Source of the DNA: Saprospiraceae bacterium
GTDB lineage: Bacteria > Bacteroidota > Bacteroidia > Chitinophagales > Saprospiraceae
Direction of reading: 5' to 3'
DNA: 64,000 nucleotides
Assembly: GCA_016714985.1 (NCBI GenBank)
Contig: JADKBS010000005.1
Location: 458,481 to 522,480 of the forward strand
In this document: positions 1-8,573 of the stretch, piece after piece
How the letters are laid out: the number at the start of each line of letters is the position of its first letter
Position numbering within the stretch: the first letter of the stretch is position 1
Translations under genes and position numbers: made by a program
Notes under the pieces: generated by a model
The model's input: the letters and a program-made list of their open reading frames with translations, nothing else
Databases searched by the model: none
Told to the model about the DNA's origin: nothing

Positions 1-1
1 T

Positions 2-373
2 TGGTGGAACAGCAGCAAACCCAGTGATTTTGCTGACCTCTCAAGGTGGTGTTCCAAGCATGCAGCGGTGCATCATTTGCAGGACAGCAGTTGGCACAAA
101 GTGGAAGAAATTGCTGCCTACATGCCGCAAGGCGCCTTGACTGTTGACAACGTGGACAACCGTCGTGATTTCATCCAGCGGGACGACGATTTTGTTTACT
201 ATTTTAAATTGTTGGAACTGGTGCGAAAAAAAGAACTTGCACCACTTTCTTATATGGAAAGCCAAGCGAGGAAGGTTATCTTGCACAAGCGTAAGACCCA
301 ACTCCTCGAGGAACTGAAGGATAAACTCTACCAAGAAGCCGTTCGGAAAAAAAACGTGCAGTTGTATGAGTAA
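2..373 (+). CDS. C-terminal end of a periplasmic PPIase/SurA-like chaperone (5' end outside window)
   Basis: The reading frame is open from the window edge to a TAA at 371-373, so only the last ~123 residues are visible. The tail is charged and helical (key stretch YMESQARKVILHKRKTQLL) and resembles the C-terminus of the Bacteroidota peptidyl-prolyl isomerase-like protein usually encoded next to surA. No parvulin domain is present in the visible part. The next gene is surA, 98 bp downstream on the same strand, which fits an outer-membrane-protein chaperone cluster. The family call rests on resemblance of the tail and on context. Confidence 0.6.
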   Translation, partial: WWNSSKPSDFADLSRWCSKHAAVHHLQDSSWHKVEEIAAYMPQGALTVDNVDNRRDFIQRDDDFVYYFKLLELVRKKELAPLSYMESQARKVILHKRKTQLLEELKDKLYQEAVRKKNVQLYE

Positions 374-378
374 GGGGA

Positions 379-455
379 TCGTGATTCGTGATTTGGGGCA
401 ATAGGCATATTCAGTCATTTGCCAACGATTCACGAGTTACGCATCAGGAGTCACA
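379..455. repeat. word-type imperfect palindrome between the PPIase-like gene and surA
   Basis: The left arm carries gtgattcgtgatttgggg directly after the upstream stop codon. The right arm carries ccaacgattcacgagttacg before surA. The arms are imperfect reverse complements built from a gtgattc/gtgactc word, the same word class as the elements at 15581 and 53969. Confidence 0.55.
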
Positions 456-471
456 ATACCACCAAAGCATA

Positions 472-1830
472 ATGACAAAAAAATCATTCTTAGCCATCTT
501 CGCTTTACTGTTTGCTTCGCAAATCTTTGCCCAGCGTGAAGTGATTGACAAAATCATCGCCAATGTGGGCAGTGAGTATGTCCTGCTCTCCGAATTGGAG
601 GAGCAAGTTGCATTGGCCGTTGAGCAGCAGGGAGGCAAATTGCCTCCAGATGCCCGTTGCCTAATGCTTGACAACCTGTTGACCCAAAAACTGCTCATCA
701 ATCAAGCCAAAATCGACTCGGTGGAGGTCAAGGAGGAAGAAGTAGAGGCCCAAATGAACGCCCGCATAGAGCAAATCCTTGATTATATGGGGGGCGACGT
801 GAACCAATTTGAGGAATATTATAGTCAGTCTATCGGCGAGGTGAAGGAGTCGTTTCGGGAAGACCTCCGCAACCAGCTTCTCGCTGAACGGATGCGGGGC
901 AAAGTGATGGAAGGCATCTCGGTTACGCCGTCAGAAGTGAAGGCATTTTTCAAGAAAATCCCGAGGGACAGTCTTCCGTACTTCAATTCGGAGGTGGAAA
1001 TCGGCGAAATCGTAATGAAGCCAGAAGTGAATGCCGCCGAGCGCCAGAAGTCCATTGACAAGCTCAAAGCCATCCGCACCCGCATCGTGGACGATGGGGA
1101 GAAGTTCGAGGAAATGGCCACCAAATATTCCGATGATTTTGCCAGTGCCCGCATCGGCGGCGACCTCGGGTGGACGAAGCGGGGGAAGTTCGTGCCCGCC
1201 TTTGAAGCTGCTGCCTATAAGCTGGAAGAAAACCAAATTTCCGAAATTGTGGAGTCGGAATTCGGGTTCCACCTCATCCAGTTGATAGGTCGCCGGGGCA
1301 ACAGCATCCATACCAGGCACGTCCTCGTCAAGTCTGAAATCACCGAAGAAGACCTTGACCTCACCATGCGCAAGCTCGATACCGTTCGGCAAATGCTGCT
1401 AGCGGACAGCATTACGTTCTCAAAAGCGGTGAAAAAATACGGCTACAAAGAGGTGCAGAGCTACAACAACGATGGCAAAATGGTCAACCCTGTCTCCGGC
1501 AACGCTTTCTTTGAAATTGGCGATCTCGACCCCTCGATTTATTTCACGATTGACACCATGCAAGTGGGTGAATTTTCCAAGCCATTCAGCTTCACCGACC
1601 CAAGGGGTGAAACTTTTTTTCGACTGGTCAACCTCCAAAGCCGTAGCCAGCCGCACGTGGCCAGTCTCGAAAAGGATTATGCAAAAATCCAGACAGCAGC
1701 TACTGAACAGAAGAAGTCGTCGCAAACTGCCAAATGGGTGGCCGAAAAGGTTGGCTCTACCTTTATACGGATAGACCAAAACCTTCAAACCTGTCCCAAC
1801 AATAGTAAATGGTTGGAAAGTGGGCCGTGA
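472..1830 (+). CDS. surA: Periplasmic chaperone / peptidylprolyl isomerase SurA
   Basis: A 452-residue secreted foldase that escorts outer-membrane proteins across the periplasm. The start at 472 is chosen because it gives a clean Sec signal peptide (MTKKSFLAIFALLFASQIFA) ending at AQ; the longer frame upstream only translates the repeat element. A SurA_N-like helical region (about residues 25-155) is followed by a parvulin domain (about 175-285) with the typical GGDLGWTKRGKFVPAF block. A second, degenerate PPIase-like region follows to about residue 400. The total length matches bacterial SurA. It ends at a strong bidirectional hairpin. Confidence 0.9.
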   Translation: MTKKSFLAIFALLFASQIFAQREVIDKIIANVGSEYVLLSELEEQVALAVEQQGGKLPPDARCLMLDNLLTQKLLINQAKIDSVEVKEEEVEAQMNARIEQILDYMGGDVNQFEEYYSQSIGEVKESFREDLRNQLLAERMRGKVMEGISVTPSEVKAFFKKIPRDSLPYFNSEVEIGEIVMKPEVNAAERQKSIDKLKAIRTRIVDDGEKFEEMATKYSDDFASARIGGDLGWTKRGKFVPAFEAAAYKLEENQISEIVESEFGFHLIQLIGRRGNSIHTRHVLVKSEITEEDLDLTMRKLDTVRQMLLADSITFSKAVKKYGYKEVQSYNNDGKMVNPVSGNAFFEIGDLDPSIYFTIDTMQVGEFSKPFSFTDPRGETFFRLVNLQSRSQPHVASLEKDYAKIQTAATEQKKSSQTAKWVAEKVGSTFIRIDQNLQTCPNNSKWLESGP

Positions 1831-1850
1831 ATGGGCATGAAATGCCATGA

Positions 1851-1889
1851 AAAAGAAAAGCCATCCAGTCTTTGGGTGGCTTTTCTTTT
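1851..1889. terminator. Bidirectional intrinsic terminator between surA and the aldo/keto reductase
   Basis: A 16-bp stem (1851-1866 pairing with 1874-1889, one G-T wobble) with a 7-nt loop and A/T runs on both sides. It serves two convergent genes and is one of the clearest terminators in the window. Confidence 0.85.
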
Positions 1890-1914
1890 TGGGAAAAATG
1901 AAAACTTGTAACCC

Positions 1915-2859
1915 CTAACCTTCATCCCATAGATTCTGCAAAGTATAAGGGCTGCCCGGCGGTGTCCAGAACGTTCCATCAACATAACGGTAATGGCGGT
2001 CCAGCTTGTTTAGTGCAGCCATGTCTGCTTCGGTGAGCGCCACGTTTTGCGAAGCAAGGTTCTCCTCCAAGCGCCGTGGGTTAGTTGACTTAGGGATGGG
2101 CGAAGTGCCACGCTCCATCGCCCAGGCCAGCACCACTTGGGCTGGAGTGCATTCGTGTTGCTCCGCAATGGCCGTTACCACTGGGCTTTCCAGTAGTTCG
2201 GGGGCGTCGGCGGGGCGGTCGCCAGAGGCGGGGCGGCCCAGCGGCGTATAGGCCGTGATATGTATTTTTTCCGCTTCGCAAAAACGGCAGAGGGTATTTT
2301 GCGCCAGCAAAGGGTGCATCTCCACTTGGTTTACCGCTGGGTTATGCCGTGCCACATCCAACAGTTGCGTCAGCTTTTTGATGCTGAAATTAGAGACGCC
2401 TATGTGCCTGGTCTGACCAGCTTCCAGTACCTCCTCCATGCCCAGCCAGGTGTCGGCGATGGGCTGCTCCTCCAAGGTCAGGAACTGGTCGGGCACGTGA
2501 GGAACCATGTACTTCATAGGCACAGGCCAGTGGATGAGGTAGAGGTCGAGGTAGTCGAGCCGGAGGTCGGCCAAGGTCTTTTCGATGGCGGGTCGCACAT
2601 TGTGGTGGCCGTGGCGGTTGTTCCAGAGCTTGGAGGTAATCCAAAGCTCCTCCCGGCGCACGTCGCCCGCTTGGAAGGCCGCTTCCAGCGCTTCCCCGAT
2701 TTCTTTTTCGTTGCCGTAAACGGCGGCACAGTCAATATGCCGATAGCCGAGGCGGATGGCCTCCCGCACCGCTTCGCCGACCTCGCCCTTGGGTGCCTGC
2801 CAAGTACCGAGGCCAAGGGCGGGCATGGCGTCGTTGTTTTGGAAAATGAGTTTTTTCAT
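1915..2859 (-). CDS. Aldo/keto reductase
   Basis: A 314-residue cytosolic NADPH-dependent carbonyl reductase of the AKR superfamily. The catalytic tetrad is visible at D43, Y48, K77 and H110 (motifs HIDCAAVYGNE, ITSKLW, YLIHWP). The GLGTWQ start and the C-terminal IPKSTNPRRLEEN cofactor-binding block are also present. Length is normal for the family. The substrate cannot be told from sequence. It stands alone, convergent with surA and divergent from the SDR gene. Confidence 0.9.
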   Translation of the reverse strand: MKKLIFQNNDAMPALGLGTWQAPKGEVGEAVREAIRLGYRHIDCAAVYGNEKEIGEALEAAFQAGDVRREELWITSKLWNNRHGHHNVRPAIEKTLADLRLDYLDLYLIHWPVPMKYMVPHVPDQFLTLEEQPIADTWLGMEEVLEAGQTRHIGVSNFSIKKLTQLLDVARHNPAVNQVEMHPLLAQNTLCRFCEAEKIHITAYTPLGRPASGDRPADAPELLESPVVTAIAEQHECTPAQVVLAWAMERGTSPIPKSTNPRRLEENLASQNVALTEADMAALNKLDRHYRYVDGTFWTPPGSPYTLQNLWDEG

Positions 2860-2865
2860 TTTTTG

Positions 2866-2899
2866 AAGGATTGGATGTTTGAAGGATTGAAGGATTGAA
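2866..2899. repeat. gaaggattg word array before the aldo/keto reductase start
   Basis: Three to four copies of gaaggattg lie between the promoter and the start codon of the minus-strand reductase. No reverse-complement arm is seen nearby, so this is a single-arm example. The same word occurs at 23288-23322. Confidence 0.5.
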
Positions 2900-2946
2900 G
2901 GGGGGAACCAGCCTGCTCAACTTTTGAGAATTAAGACTGTTCTCGC

Positions 2947-2954
2947 AAATGTAG
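2947..2954 (-). promoter_or_regulatory. Putative -7 element (TAcaTTTG) upstream of the aldo/keto reductase
   Basis: Exact match to the Bacteroidota -7 consensus TAnnTTTG on the minus strand, about 90 bp before the start codon. No clear -33 TTG is present at 19-21 bp, so support is moderate. Confidence 0.4.
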
Positions 2955-3005
2955 CACGACCTCCCACTTTTTACTTTTTACTTTAACCTTTTTACTTCAT
3001 TTCAA

Positions 3006-3719
3006 ATGCAGAACATCACTGGAAAAACCGCCCTCATCACCGGGGGCAGCAAGGGCATCGGTTTCGGCATTGCCGAAAGCCTGCTCAAAGAGGGCATGAA
3101 CGTGGCCATAACGGGTCGCAACAAAGCAGCTATAGAAGCCGCTGCTGCCGAGCTTTCTGCCTTCGGCAAGGTGCTCGCCATCGAAGCCGATGTGCGGGAT
3201 TTTGCTTCGCAACAGGCCGCCGTTGCCAAGACGCTGGATGCCTTCGGTAGCATTGACGTGCTCGTGGCCAATGCGGGCGTCGGCCATTTCGCCAATATCG
3301 CCGACCTGACGCCGGAGCAGTGGCACGAGACCATTGACACCAACCTTACGGGTGTGTTCTACTCCATCAAAGCCTCGCTCGATGCGCTTACAGCTTCTCA
3401 AGGCTACCTCATCACCATTGCCAGTCTCGCTGGCACCAATTTCTTCGAAAAAGCCTCGGCCTACAACGCCAGCAAGTTTGGTCTCGTGGGCTTTACCCAG
3501 GCTGTCATGCTCGACGTGCGTGACCGGGGCATCAAGGTGACGACCATCATGCCCGGCTCGGTGGCCACCCATTTCAACAACCACACCCCCAGCGACGCCG
3601 ACGCCTGGAAAATACAGCCCGAAGACATCGGCCAAATGACGGTTGACCTGCTGCGGATGCACCCACGGACGTTGCCCAGCAAGGTAGAGGTAAGGCCGGC
3701 GAGGGTGGCGAAGAAGTAG
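3006..3719 (+). CDS. Short-chain dehydrogenase/reductase (SDR family)
   Basis: A 237-residue classical SDR oxidoreductase. It has the Rossmann TGGSKGIG cofactor motif at residues 12-19, the NAG motif (VANAGVG), and the catalytic triad S140, Y153, K157 (YNASK). The C-terminal PGSVATHF loop is typical. Length is normal. Residue R38 after the second strand (TGRN) suggests NADP(H). The substrate is unknown. Confidence 0.9.
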   Translation: MQNITGKTALITGGSKGIGFGIAESLLKEGMNVAITGRNKAAIEAAAAELSAFGKVLAIEADVRDFASQQAAVAKTLDAFGSIDVLVANAGVGHFANIADLTPEQWHETIDTNLTGVFYSIKASLDALTASQGYLITIASLAGTNFFEKASAYNASKFGLVGFTQAVMLDVRDRGIKVTTIMPGSVATHFNNHTPSDADAWKIQPEDIGQMTVDLLRMHPRTLPSKVEVRPARVAKK

Positions 3720-3737
3720 GCATTCAGAGGTATAAAA

Positions 3738-3777
3738 TTTAGGAGGTTTAGCTTCGCTCGAAACTAAATCTCCTAAA
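3738..3777. terminator. Bidirectional hairpin terminator between the SDR and serpin genes
   Basis: A 14-bp stem (3738-3751 with 3764-3777, one wobble) around a 12-nt loop, between two convergent genes. Confidence 0.65.
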
Positions 3778-3806
3778 ACGTTCCATCCCCTCCTAATTTA
3801 AGCGCA

Positions 3807-5045
3807 TTATGCCTGCGGGTTCATCACCTTCCCTATAAAGAGGATGCTGTTCGTTTTGTTGTCTCGAATGACGAAGACGAAGGGGCGGTTGACATAGACC
3901 GTCGGGATGGGGTCTTCTTCTTTGGCGGAGTCAGTGACCATCAAAACGATTGTCACTGCCGCTGCCTCGGTGCCTTCTTCGTTCACCTCCACGAAGGCCT
4001 TATGGAGCACATCGCCGATACAGGTGCCCGTTTTTATCATATTGGTAAAATTGGCACCGGGGCTGAAGGCAGAGGCCATGCCCATGCCTGAAAGGGTTTC
4101 TCGGAGCATCGTGCCATATTCCAGTTTGAATTTGGGCATGAAAAGCCGCAGCTCCTGCGGTTGGAAAGCGGGGAGCCAAGTTTTCCAAGTGCTTGAATCC
4201 ATATTGGCGATGACCTCTTCCACATCGTGGCCTATATTGGGCAGGAAAATGCTCATGCTGAAGTTGCCATTGCCGTAGGGCAGGTCAACTGCCTGGAAAA
4301 CTTCGTTGCTGAAATAGGGAAATGTTGCCAGCGGGACATGCATCATATCCACTTCCTGCAAGCCTTTTGTAGTTTGAAAATTAGCCTTGTGGGTGTTTTT
4401 GGGGTCAAATTGAACCTTCCACGCCCCCTTGAAATAAATGGCATTGATGAGCAACATCTCCATGCCGTCGGGTAGCTCGCCCAGCGCCTGTTTAATAAGC
4501 CCTTCCGTTTTGTCCTCGATCCAACCGTTCACCTGTTCGACCACAGCTGCCGAATGCCGGAAGTCCACCGGCACGATTTCACTGCTGAAATTATTAGAAT
4601 TGGTTTTCAAAAACGCAGGCTGAACAGTACCACCCGCCTGCGGCCAAATGGAATTGGCAATTTTAAGCTTGGTGGCTGGGTCGAGGCTGGGCAAGGTTTT
4701 GAGCAGCGTCTTGTAGCAGGCATTGATGGAATCCATGTCCATGTCACTGAATTTCAGCGTGTTGAGCATATCAGCTAAGGTTTGTCGACTTGCCCCATTG
4801 GCCGTCATGGTCAGGGCGGTGGAAATGCTGAAAGGGGAGATGAAAATATTATTGTCAGCGGGTTCCTCCCGGTTGACCTGCTTGAACAAATCAAGGGCAA
4901 AAAGGCCGTTCACCGCTGCGATTTCGCAGGCTGAGGGATGGTCGGCGCAGGAAAAAATGGGAATTGTGGGTTGGCACTTGGAAACCTGGGCATGGAAAGC
5001 AATCAGGCATAGCATGGCCAGCAGCAGGATGTATTTGGTGTTCAT
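3807..5045 (-). CDS. Secreted serpin (serine/cysteine protease inhibitor)
   Basis: A 412-residue serpin with an N-terminal signal peptide (about residues 1-24), so it acts in the periplasm or outside the cell. The serpin fold is full length. The hinge of the reactive-centre loop is intact and of inhibitory type: EEGTEAAAVT with P17 at residue 356. This is followed by the conserved RPFVFVI strand and a C-terminal GKVMNP. Counting 17 residues from the hinge places P1 at D372 (VTD/S). The loop is about five residues longer than antitrypsin on the prime side, so the scissile bond could lie a few residues later, for example after K375. The target protease is unknown. It stands alone. Confidence 0.9.
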   Translation of the reverse strand: MNTKYILLLAMLCLIAFHAQVSKCQPTIPIFSCADHPSACEIAAVNGLFALDLFKQVNREEPADNNIFISPFSISTALTMTANGASRQTLADMLNTLKFSDMDMDSINACYKTLLKTLPSLDPATKLKIANSIWPQAGGTVQPAFLKTNSNNFSSEIVPVDFRHSAAVVEQVNGWIEDKTEGLIKQALGELPDGMEMLLINAIYFKGAWKVQFDPKNTHKANFQTTKGLQEVDMMHVPLATFPYFSNEVFQAVDLPYGNGNFSMSIFLPNIGHDVEEVIANMDSSTWKTWLPAFQPQELRLFMPKFKLEYGTMLRETLSGMGMASAFSPGANFTNMIKTGTCIGDVLHKAFVEVNEEGTEAAAVTIVLMVTDSAKEEDPIPTVYVNRPFVFVIRDNKTNSILFIGKVMNPQA

Positions 5046-5402
5046 GAAAATCGAGTTTTAAAATTGAAAATAAAGGTGTTCCGAAACGTCATTGGCCAAC
5101 GGCGGGGGTAGGATTCAAGGGCGGCTTTTTTTACACACAGAAAATGCTGCAATTTTTCGCTTGGGAATGAATGGTGTTCAAAATGCGGTGCAAATCACGA
5201 AATCCATGCATCGATGATTGTCCAAACTTGATCAAGCGGCTTTGTGGCGCTGGGGCGGAATATTTTGGTGATTTTTAGAGATGAGGGTGGTTGGTTGGGG
5301 TTTTTCGTTGAAAATTGGGGCTTATATCGGCCAGATTTCCGAAATCTCGAATATTTCCGAAATCTTCGCTCGCTGAAGTCCACACAATTTTTCTAAAAAG
5401 TA
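5046..5402. other. Intergenic region between serpin and toxin-antitoxin genes
   Basis: About 350 bp between divergent genes. The part next to the toxin-antitoxin genes holds their promoter. The rest shows no convincing gene: a 62-codon minus frame here has unlikely composition and is not called. Confidence 0.4.
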
Positions 5403-5410
5403 TATCTTTG
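5403..5410 (+). promoter_or_regulatory. Putative -7 element (TAtcTTTG) of the toxin-antitoxin operon
   Basis: Exact TAnnTTTG match 30 bp before the antitoxin ATG at 5441, on the coding strand. The following gtggtatcaccgataaaac may hold an autoregulatory operator, but no clear palindrome was seen. Confidence 0.5.
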
Positions 5411-5440
5411 TGGTATCACCGATAAAACATACCATTTAGC

Positions 5441-5677
5441 ATGAAAACATTGTCGCTAAAACTTCAGGAGCCTATTTTTACAGAGGCAGAAAAGATGGTC
5501 GCCCAGCTCAAAAAGAGCCGCAACGCCTATATCAACGAGGCAGTGGCGTTCTACAACCGCTACCAAAAGCGGCAGCTATTGGCTAAACTGCTGGCGGAGG
5601 AGAGCAAGTTGGTGGCGGAAAACTCCATGGAAGTGCTGAAGGAGTTCGAGGCATTGGAAGACGAAATTTTTGAGTAA
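5441..5677 (+). CDS. Ribbon-helix-helix antitoxin
   Basis: A 78-residue protein starting with a short beta-strand (TLSLKLQEP) followed by two helices (FTEAEKMVAQLKKSRNAYI), the pattern of a RHH DNA-binding domain at about residues 1-45. The acidic C-terminal tail (KEFEALEDEIFE) is typical of the toxin-neutralising part of MazE-like antitoxins. It is followed 20 bp later by a MazF-family toxin gene, which decides the call. RHH antitoxins usually repress their own operon. Confidence 0.8.
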   Translation: MKTLSLKLQEPIFTEAEKMVAQLKKSRNAYINEAVAFYNRYQKRQLLAKLLAEESKLVAENSMEVLKEFEALEDEIFE

Positions 5678-5697
5678 TCACCAACCCAACAAACAAC

Positions 5698-6039
5698 ATG
5701 ATAAAGAAATTTCAGGTTTGGGTGGCAGACCTTGAGCCTGCTTTTGGTACAGAGCCGGGCAAAGTCCGCCCAGTCGTCATCGTACAAGCGAATATGCTCA
5801 ACAATACACATCCTTCCACGCTAATCTGCCCAATTACAACCAGTGTCATTCCGTCTGCAAGATTCTTGCGGGTACACTTGGCAGCAGGGGAGGCCAATCT
5901 CGCACAAGCCTCAGACATCCTCGTTGACCAAGTGCGGGCAGTTGACAATGTGTGGTTGAAGAAAAAACTTGGCACCATCAGCCCTGACAACCAGCAGTTG
6001 TTGGACGAGAACTTGGCGATTGTGCTGGATTTGGCGTGA
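5698..6039 (+). CDS. mazF: MazF/PemK-family endoribonuclease toxin
   Basis: A 113-residue PemK-like protein. The N-terminal FQVWVADLEPAFGTEPGKVR and the RPVVIVQ strand are the conserved MazF loop and core, followed by CPITTSV, the RNA-contact strand. The C-terminal VDQVRAVD matches the family. Length is normal and the gene looks intact. MazF toxins cleave single-stranded RNA at short motifs; the target motif cannot be read from sequence. Confidence 0.88.
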   Translation: MIKKFQVWVADLEPAFGTEPGKVRPVVIVQANMLNNTHPSTLICPITTSVIPSARFLRVHLAAGEANLAQASDILVDQVRAVDNVWLKKKLGTISPDNQQLLDENLAIVLDLA

Positions 6040-6088
6040 AAATGTTTTTAAATCCAAGTGCTTTGGTTTTTTGGTAGAGCTTTGCTAA

Positions 6089-6697
6089 GCAAAAACAAGA
6101 AAACAACCAAATACTACGGGCGTAACCATCCACTACCGGGGCAAGCTCCGCAGCCCCTCCGGCATCCAACCGCTGACCGACGAACTGATTGACATCTGTA
6201 AATCGGCGGGTTGGAAATACAATATCCTCGATTTTCACGACCCTGAGCCGGGCGACGAGCCGTTCTCAGGTGTCACCTTCCAACCGCACCCGCAGAGCGA
6301 GAGCGTCTGGATGCTGTTCAATCAGCGGGGCGAGCTGTCGCACCCTTTCCCTGGTCAGGCTGACGACGGTCTGCCGTGGTCGTTCACCAAGACCCAGTTC
6401 GCCGGGGCGGAGGCGCACAAGTCCATTTGCCAACTGTTCCGCTACCTCGAAGAGCAGTGGTTCGAGACGTTTGAAGTGGAGGACGAGACCAATTACTGGG
6501 CCACGGGCGACGAGCAATACCTGCGGGACGCCCTAGGCTACCTCGAAGATGCCATTACCGCCTTTAGCGAAGGATTTTCAGATGCTCCGGCGAAGGAGGG
6601 AGAGACGCTGGAGAACCGTATCGTGGGTGTTTTGCAGCGGTTTTGGGATAGGCGAAAGCCGCCGGGGTGGAAGCCGAGCGGGGAAAGGGAGGTTTAA
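6089..6697 (+). pseudogene. Conserved hypothetical gene without a recognisable start codon
   Basis: The frame opens after a stop at 6086-6088 and stays open to TAA at 6697. From about 6119 the translation looks like real protein (GVTIHYRGKLRSPSGIQPL, then LTDELIDICKSAGWKYNIL). No ATG, GTG or TTG occurs in frame before 6311, which lies inside the conserved-looking part. Starting at 6311 (128 residues) would remove about 60 plausible residues. Either translation starts at a rare codon or the 5' end was lost, perhaps when the adjacent mazF pair was acquired. The product family was not recognised. Confidence 0.5.
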
Positions 6698-6778
6698 TTT
6701 TGGTGATTTTTTGTAATAGGTATCATTCGTAGCGGTTTTTCGTTGAAATTTGCGTCCCTTTTTAAAAGAATATTATCA

Positions 6779-8461
6779 ATGAATATTGAAACCACCGAAA
6801 AAGAAAAAACCGAAACCTCCAATTTCCTCGAGGAAATTATCGAGGCGCACATCGCCGAGGGGCGCTACCCGGGCGGCATCCTGACCCGCTTCCCGCCGGA
6901 GCCGAACGGCTACCTGCACGTGGGCCATGCCACCAGCATCTGCCTGAACTTCGGGCTGGCGCTCAAGTACGGCGGCCAATGCAACCTCCGCTACGACGAC
7001 ACCAATCCGGTGACGGAAGAGACGGAGTACGTGGACAGCATCCTCGCCGACGTGCGCTGGCTGGGCTTCGAGCCAGCGGGCATTTTCTATGCCTCCGACT
7101 ATTTCCAGCAACTGTACGACTACGCCATTGACCTCATCAAAAAGGGCCATGCCTACGTGGACGACAGTACCGCCGAGGAAATCGCAGCCATGAAGGGGAC
7201 GCCGACCGAGCCGGGCAAGGACAGTCCCTACCGCAGCCGCAGCGTAGAGGAGAACCTCGACCTGTTCCAGCGGATGCGGGCGGGCGAATTTGCCGAAGGC
7301 AGCAAAACCCTGCGGGCCAAGGCCGACATGGCCTCCCCGAACATGATTATGCGGGACCCACTGCTCTACCGCATCAAGTTCGCACACCACCACCGCACGG
7401 GCGACGACTGGTGCATCTACCCGATGTACGATATGGCGCACGGCCAGAGCGACAGTATCGAGGGCATCACGCATTCCATCTGTACGCTGGAGTTCGTGCC
7501 GCACCGGGAACTGTACGACTGGTGCATTGAAAAGCTGGGCATCTGGCCGTCGAAGCAGTATGAATTTGCCCGCCGCAACCTGAGCTACACGGTAGTTTCA
7601 AAAAGGAAACTGCTGAAACTCGTGAACGAAGGCCATGTGCGTGGCTGGGACGACCCCCGTATGCCCACCATCTCGGCCATGCGCCGCCGGGGTTATACGG
7701 CTGCGGCCATCCGGGACTGGGCCAAGCGCATCGGCATTGCGAAGCGGGAAAACATGGTGGATTTGAGCCTGTTGGAGTTCTGCGTTCGGGAGGATTTGAA
7801 CAAAATCGCCCTGCGGGCAATGGCCGTGCTCGACCCCATCAAGGTCGTCATCACCAACTACCCCGCCGACCAGACCGAGTGGCTGGAAACGGAGAACAAT
7901 CCCGAAGACCCAAGCGCTGGCACCCGCAAAATGCCGTTTTCGCAGGAGCTTTGGATTGAACAGGAGGATTTCATGGAAAACCCGCCGCCGAAGTTCTTCC
8001 GCCTCTCGCCGGGCACGATGGCAAGGCTGAAAAGCGCCTATATCATCCAGTGCGACGAGGTGGTGAAGGACGCCGACGGTAAGGCCGTGGAGCTTCGCTG
8101 CACCTATTTCCCCAACTCGAAAAGCGGGGAAGACGTGAGCGGCTTGAAGCCAAAAACGACCATCCATTGGGTGGACGCCAAGCATGCCATACCCGCCGAG
8201 GTTCGCCTCTATGACCGCCTTTTCACGGTGGAGGACGTGGCCAGCGACGACCGGGAATTCCAGGAACTGCTGAACCCCGATTCGCTGAAAGTGGTAGAAA
8301 ATGCTTGGCTGGAGCCTTCTTTAGCGGGTGCCGCATTGGGGCAGCACTACCAGTTCCTACGCCTCGGCTATTTCACCGTGGACACCGATTCGACGCCGGA
8401 AAAACTGGTCATCAACCGCACGGTGACGCTGCGGGATGCTTGGGCGAAGGCGAAAGGGTAG
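6779..8461 (+). CDS. glnS: Glutaminyl-tRNA synthetase
   Basis: A 560-residue class I aminoacyl-tRNA synthetase charging tRNA-Gln. The HIGH motif is HVGH at residues 47-50 (PPEPNGYLHVGHA). The KMSKS-type loop is VVSKRKL near residue 272. The GlnRS-specific DWCIYPMYDMAHGQSD block and the C-terminal anticodon-binding beta-barrels are present. The start at 6779 is preferred over 6743 because the extra residues (MKFASLFKRILS) are not family-like. The GC content is visibly higher than in the neighbours. Presence of GlnRS suggests direct Gln-tRNA charging. Confidence 0.96.
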   Translation: MNIETTEKEKTETSNFLEEIIEAHIAEGRYPGGILTRFPPEPNGYLHVGHATSICLNFGLALKYGGQCNLRYDDTNPVTEETEYVDSILADVRWLGFEPAGIFYASDYFQQLYDYAIDLIKKGHAYVDDSTAEEIAAMKGTPTEPGKDSPYRSRSVEENLDLFQRMRAGEFAEGSKTLRAKADMASPNMIMRDPLLYRIKFAHHHRTGDDWCIYPMYDMAHGQSDSIEGITHSICTLEFVPHRELYDWCIEKLGIWPSKQYEFARRNLSYTVVSKRKLLKLVNEGHVRGWDDPRMPTISAMRRRGYTAAAIRDWAKRIGIAKRENMVDLSLLEFCVREDLNKIALRAMAVLDPIKVVITNYPADQTEWLETENNPEDPSAGTRKMPFSQELWIEQEDFMENPPPKFFRLSPGTMARLKSAYIIQCDEVVKDADGKAVELRCTYFPNSKSGEDVSGLKPKTTIHWVDAKHAIPAEVRLYDRLFTVEDVASDDREFQELLNPDSLKVVENAWLEPSLAGAALGQHYQFLRLGYFTVDTDSTPEKLVINRTVTLRDAWAKAKG

Positions 8462-8488
8462 GGATTTACGATTTATGATTTACAATTG
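8459..8488. repeat. gatttacgatttatgattt word array after glnS
   Basis: A single-arm copy of the gattta(c/t)gatt word starting at the glnS stop codon. Related words occur at 43507-43536 and 51107-51130. Confidence 0.4.
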
Positions 8489-8522
8489 GGGGCTGCGAAT
8501 CGTCTAATTTTGAACAATATTC

Positions 8523-8555
8523 AAAAATCGTGGGGCTGCGGCTGCCACGATTTTT
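8523..8555. terminator. Bidirectional terminator between glnS and araR
   Basis: A perfect 11-bp stem (8523-8533 with 8545-8555) flanked by A and T runs, between convergent genes. Confidence 0.8.
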
Positions 8556-8573
8556 TTGTTTTCTGGTATCTGG

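Noticed and set aside
5195..5383. 62-codon minus-strand ORF before the toxin-antitoxin genes
   Set aside because: Low-complexity, Ser/Lys/Arg-rich translation with no domain; it lies in A/T-rich intergenic DNA that holds the toxin-antitoxin promoter.
6776..7504. Long antisense ORF (242 codons) inside glnS
   Set aside because: It is a shadow of the high-GC glnS coding strand; the translation has no protein-like pattern while glnS has clear synthetase motifs.
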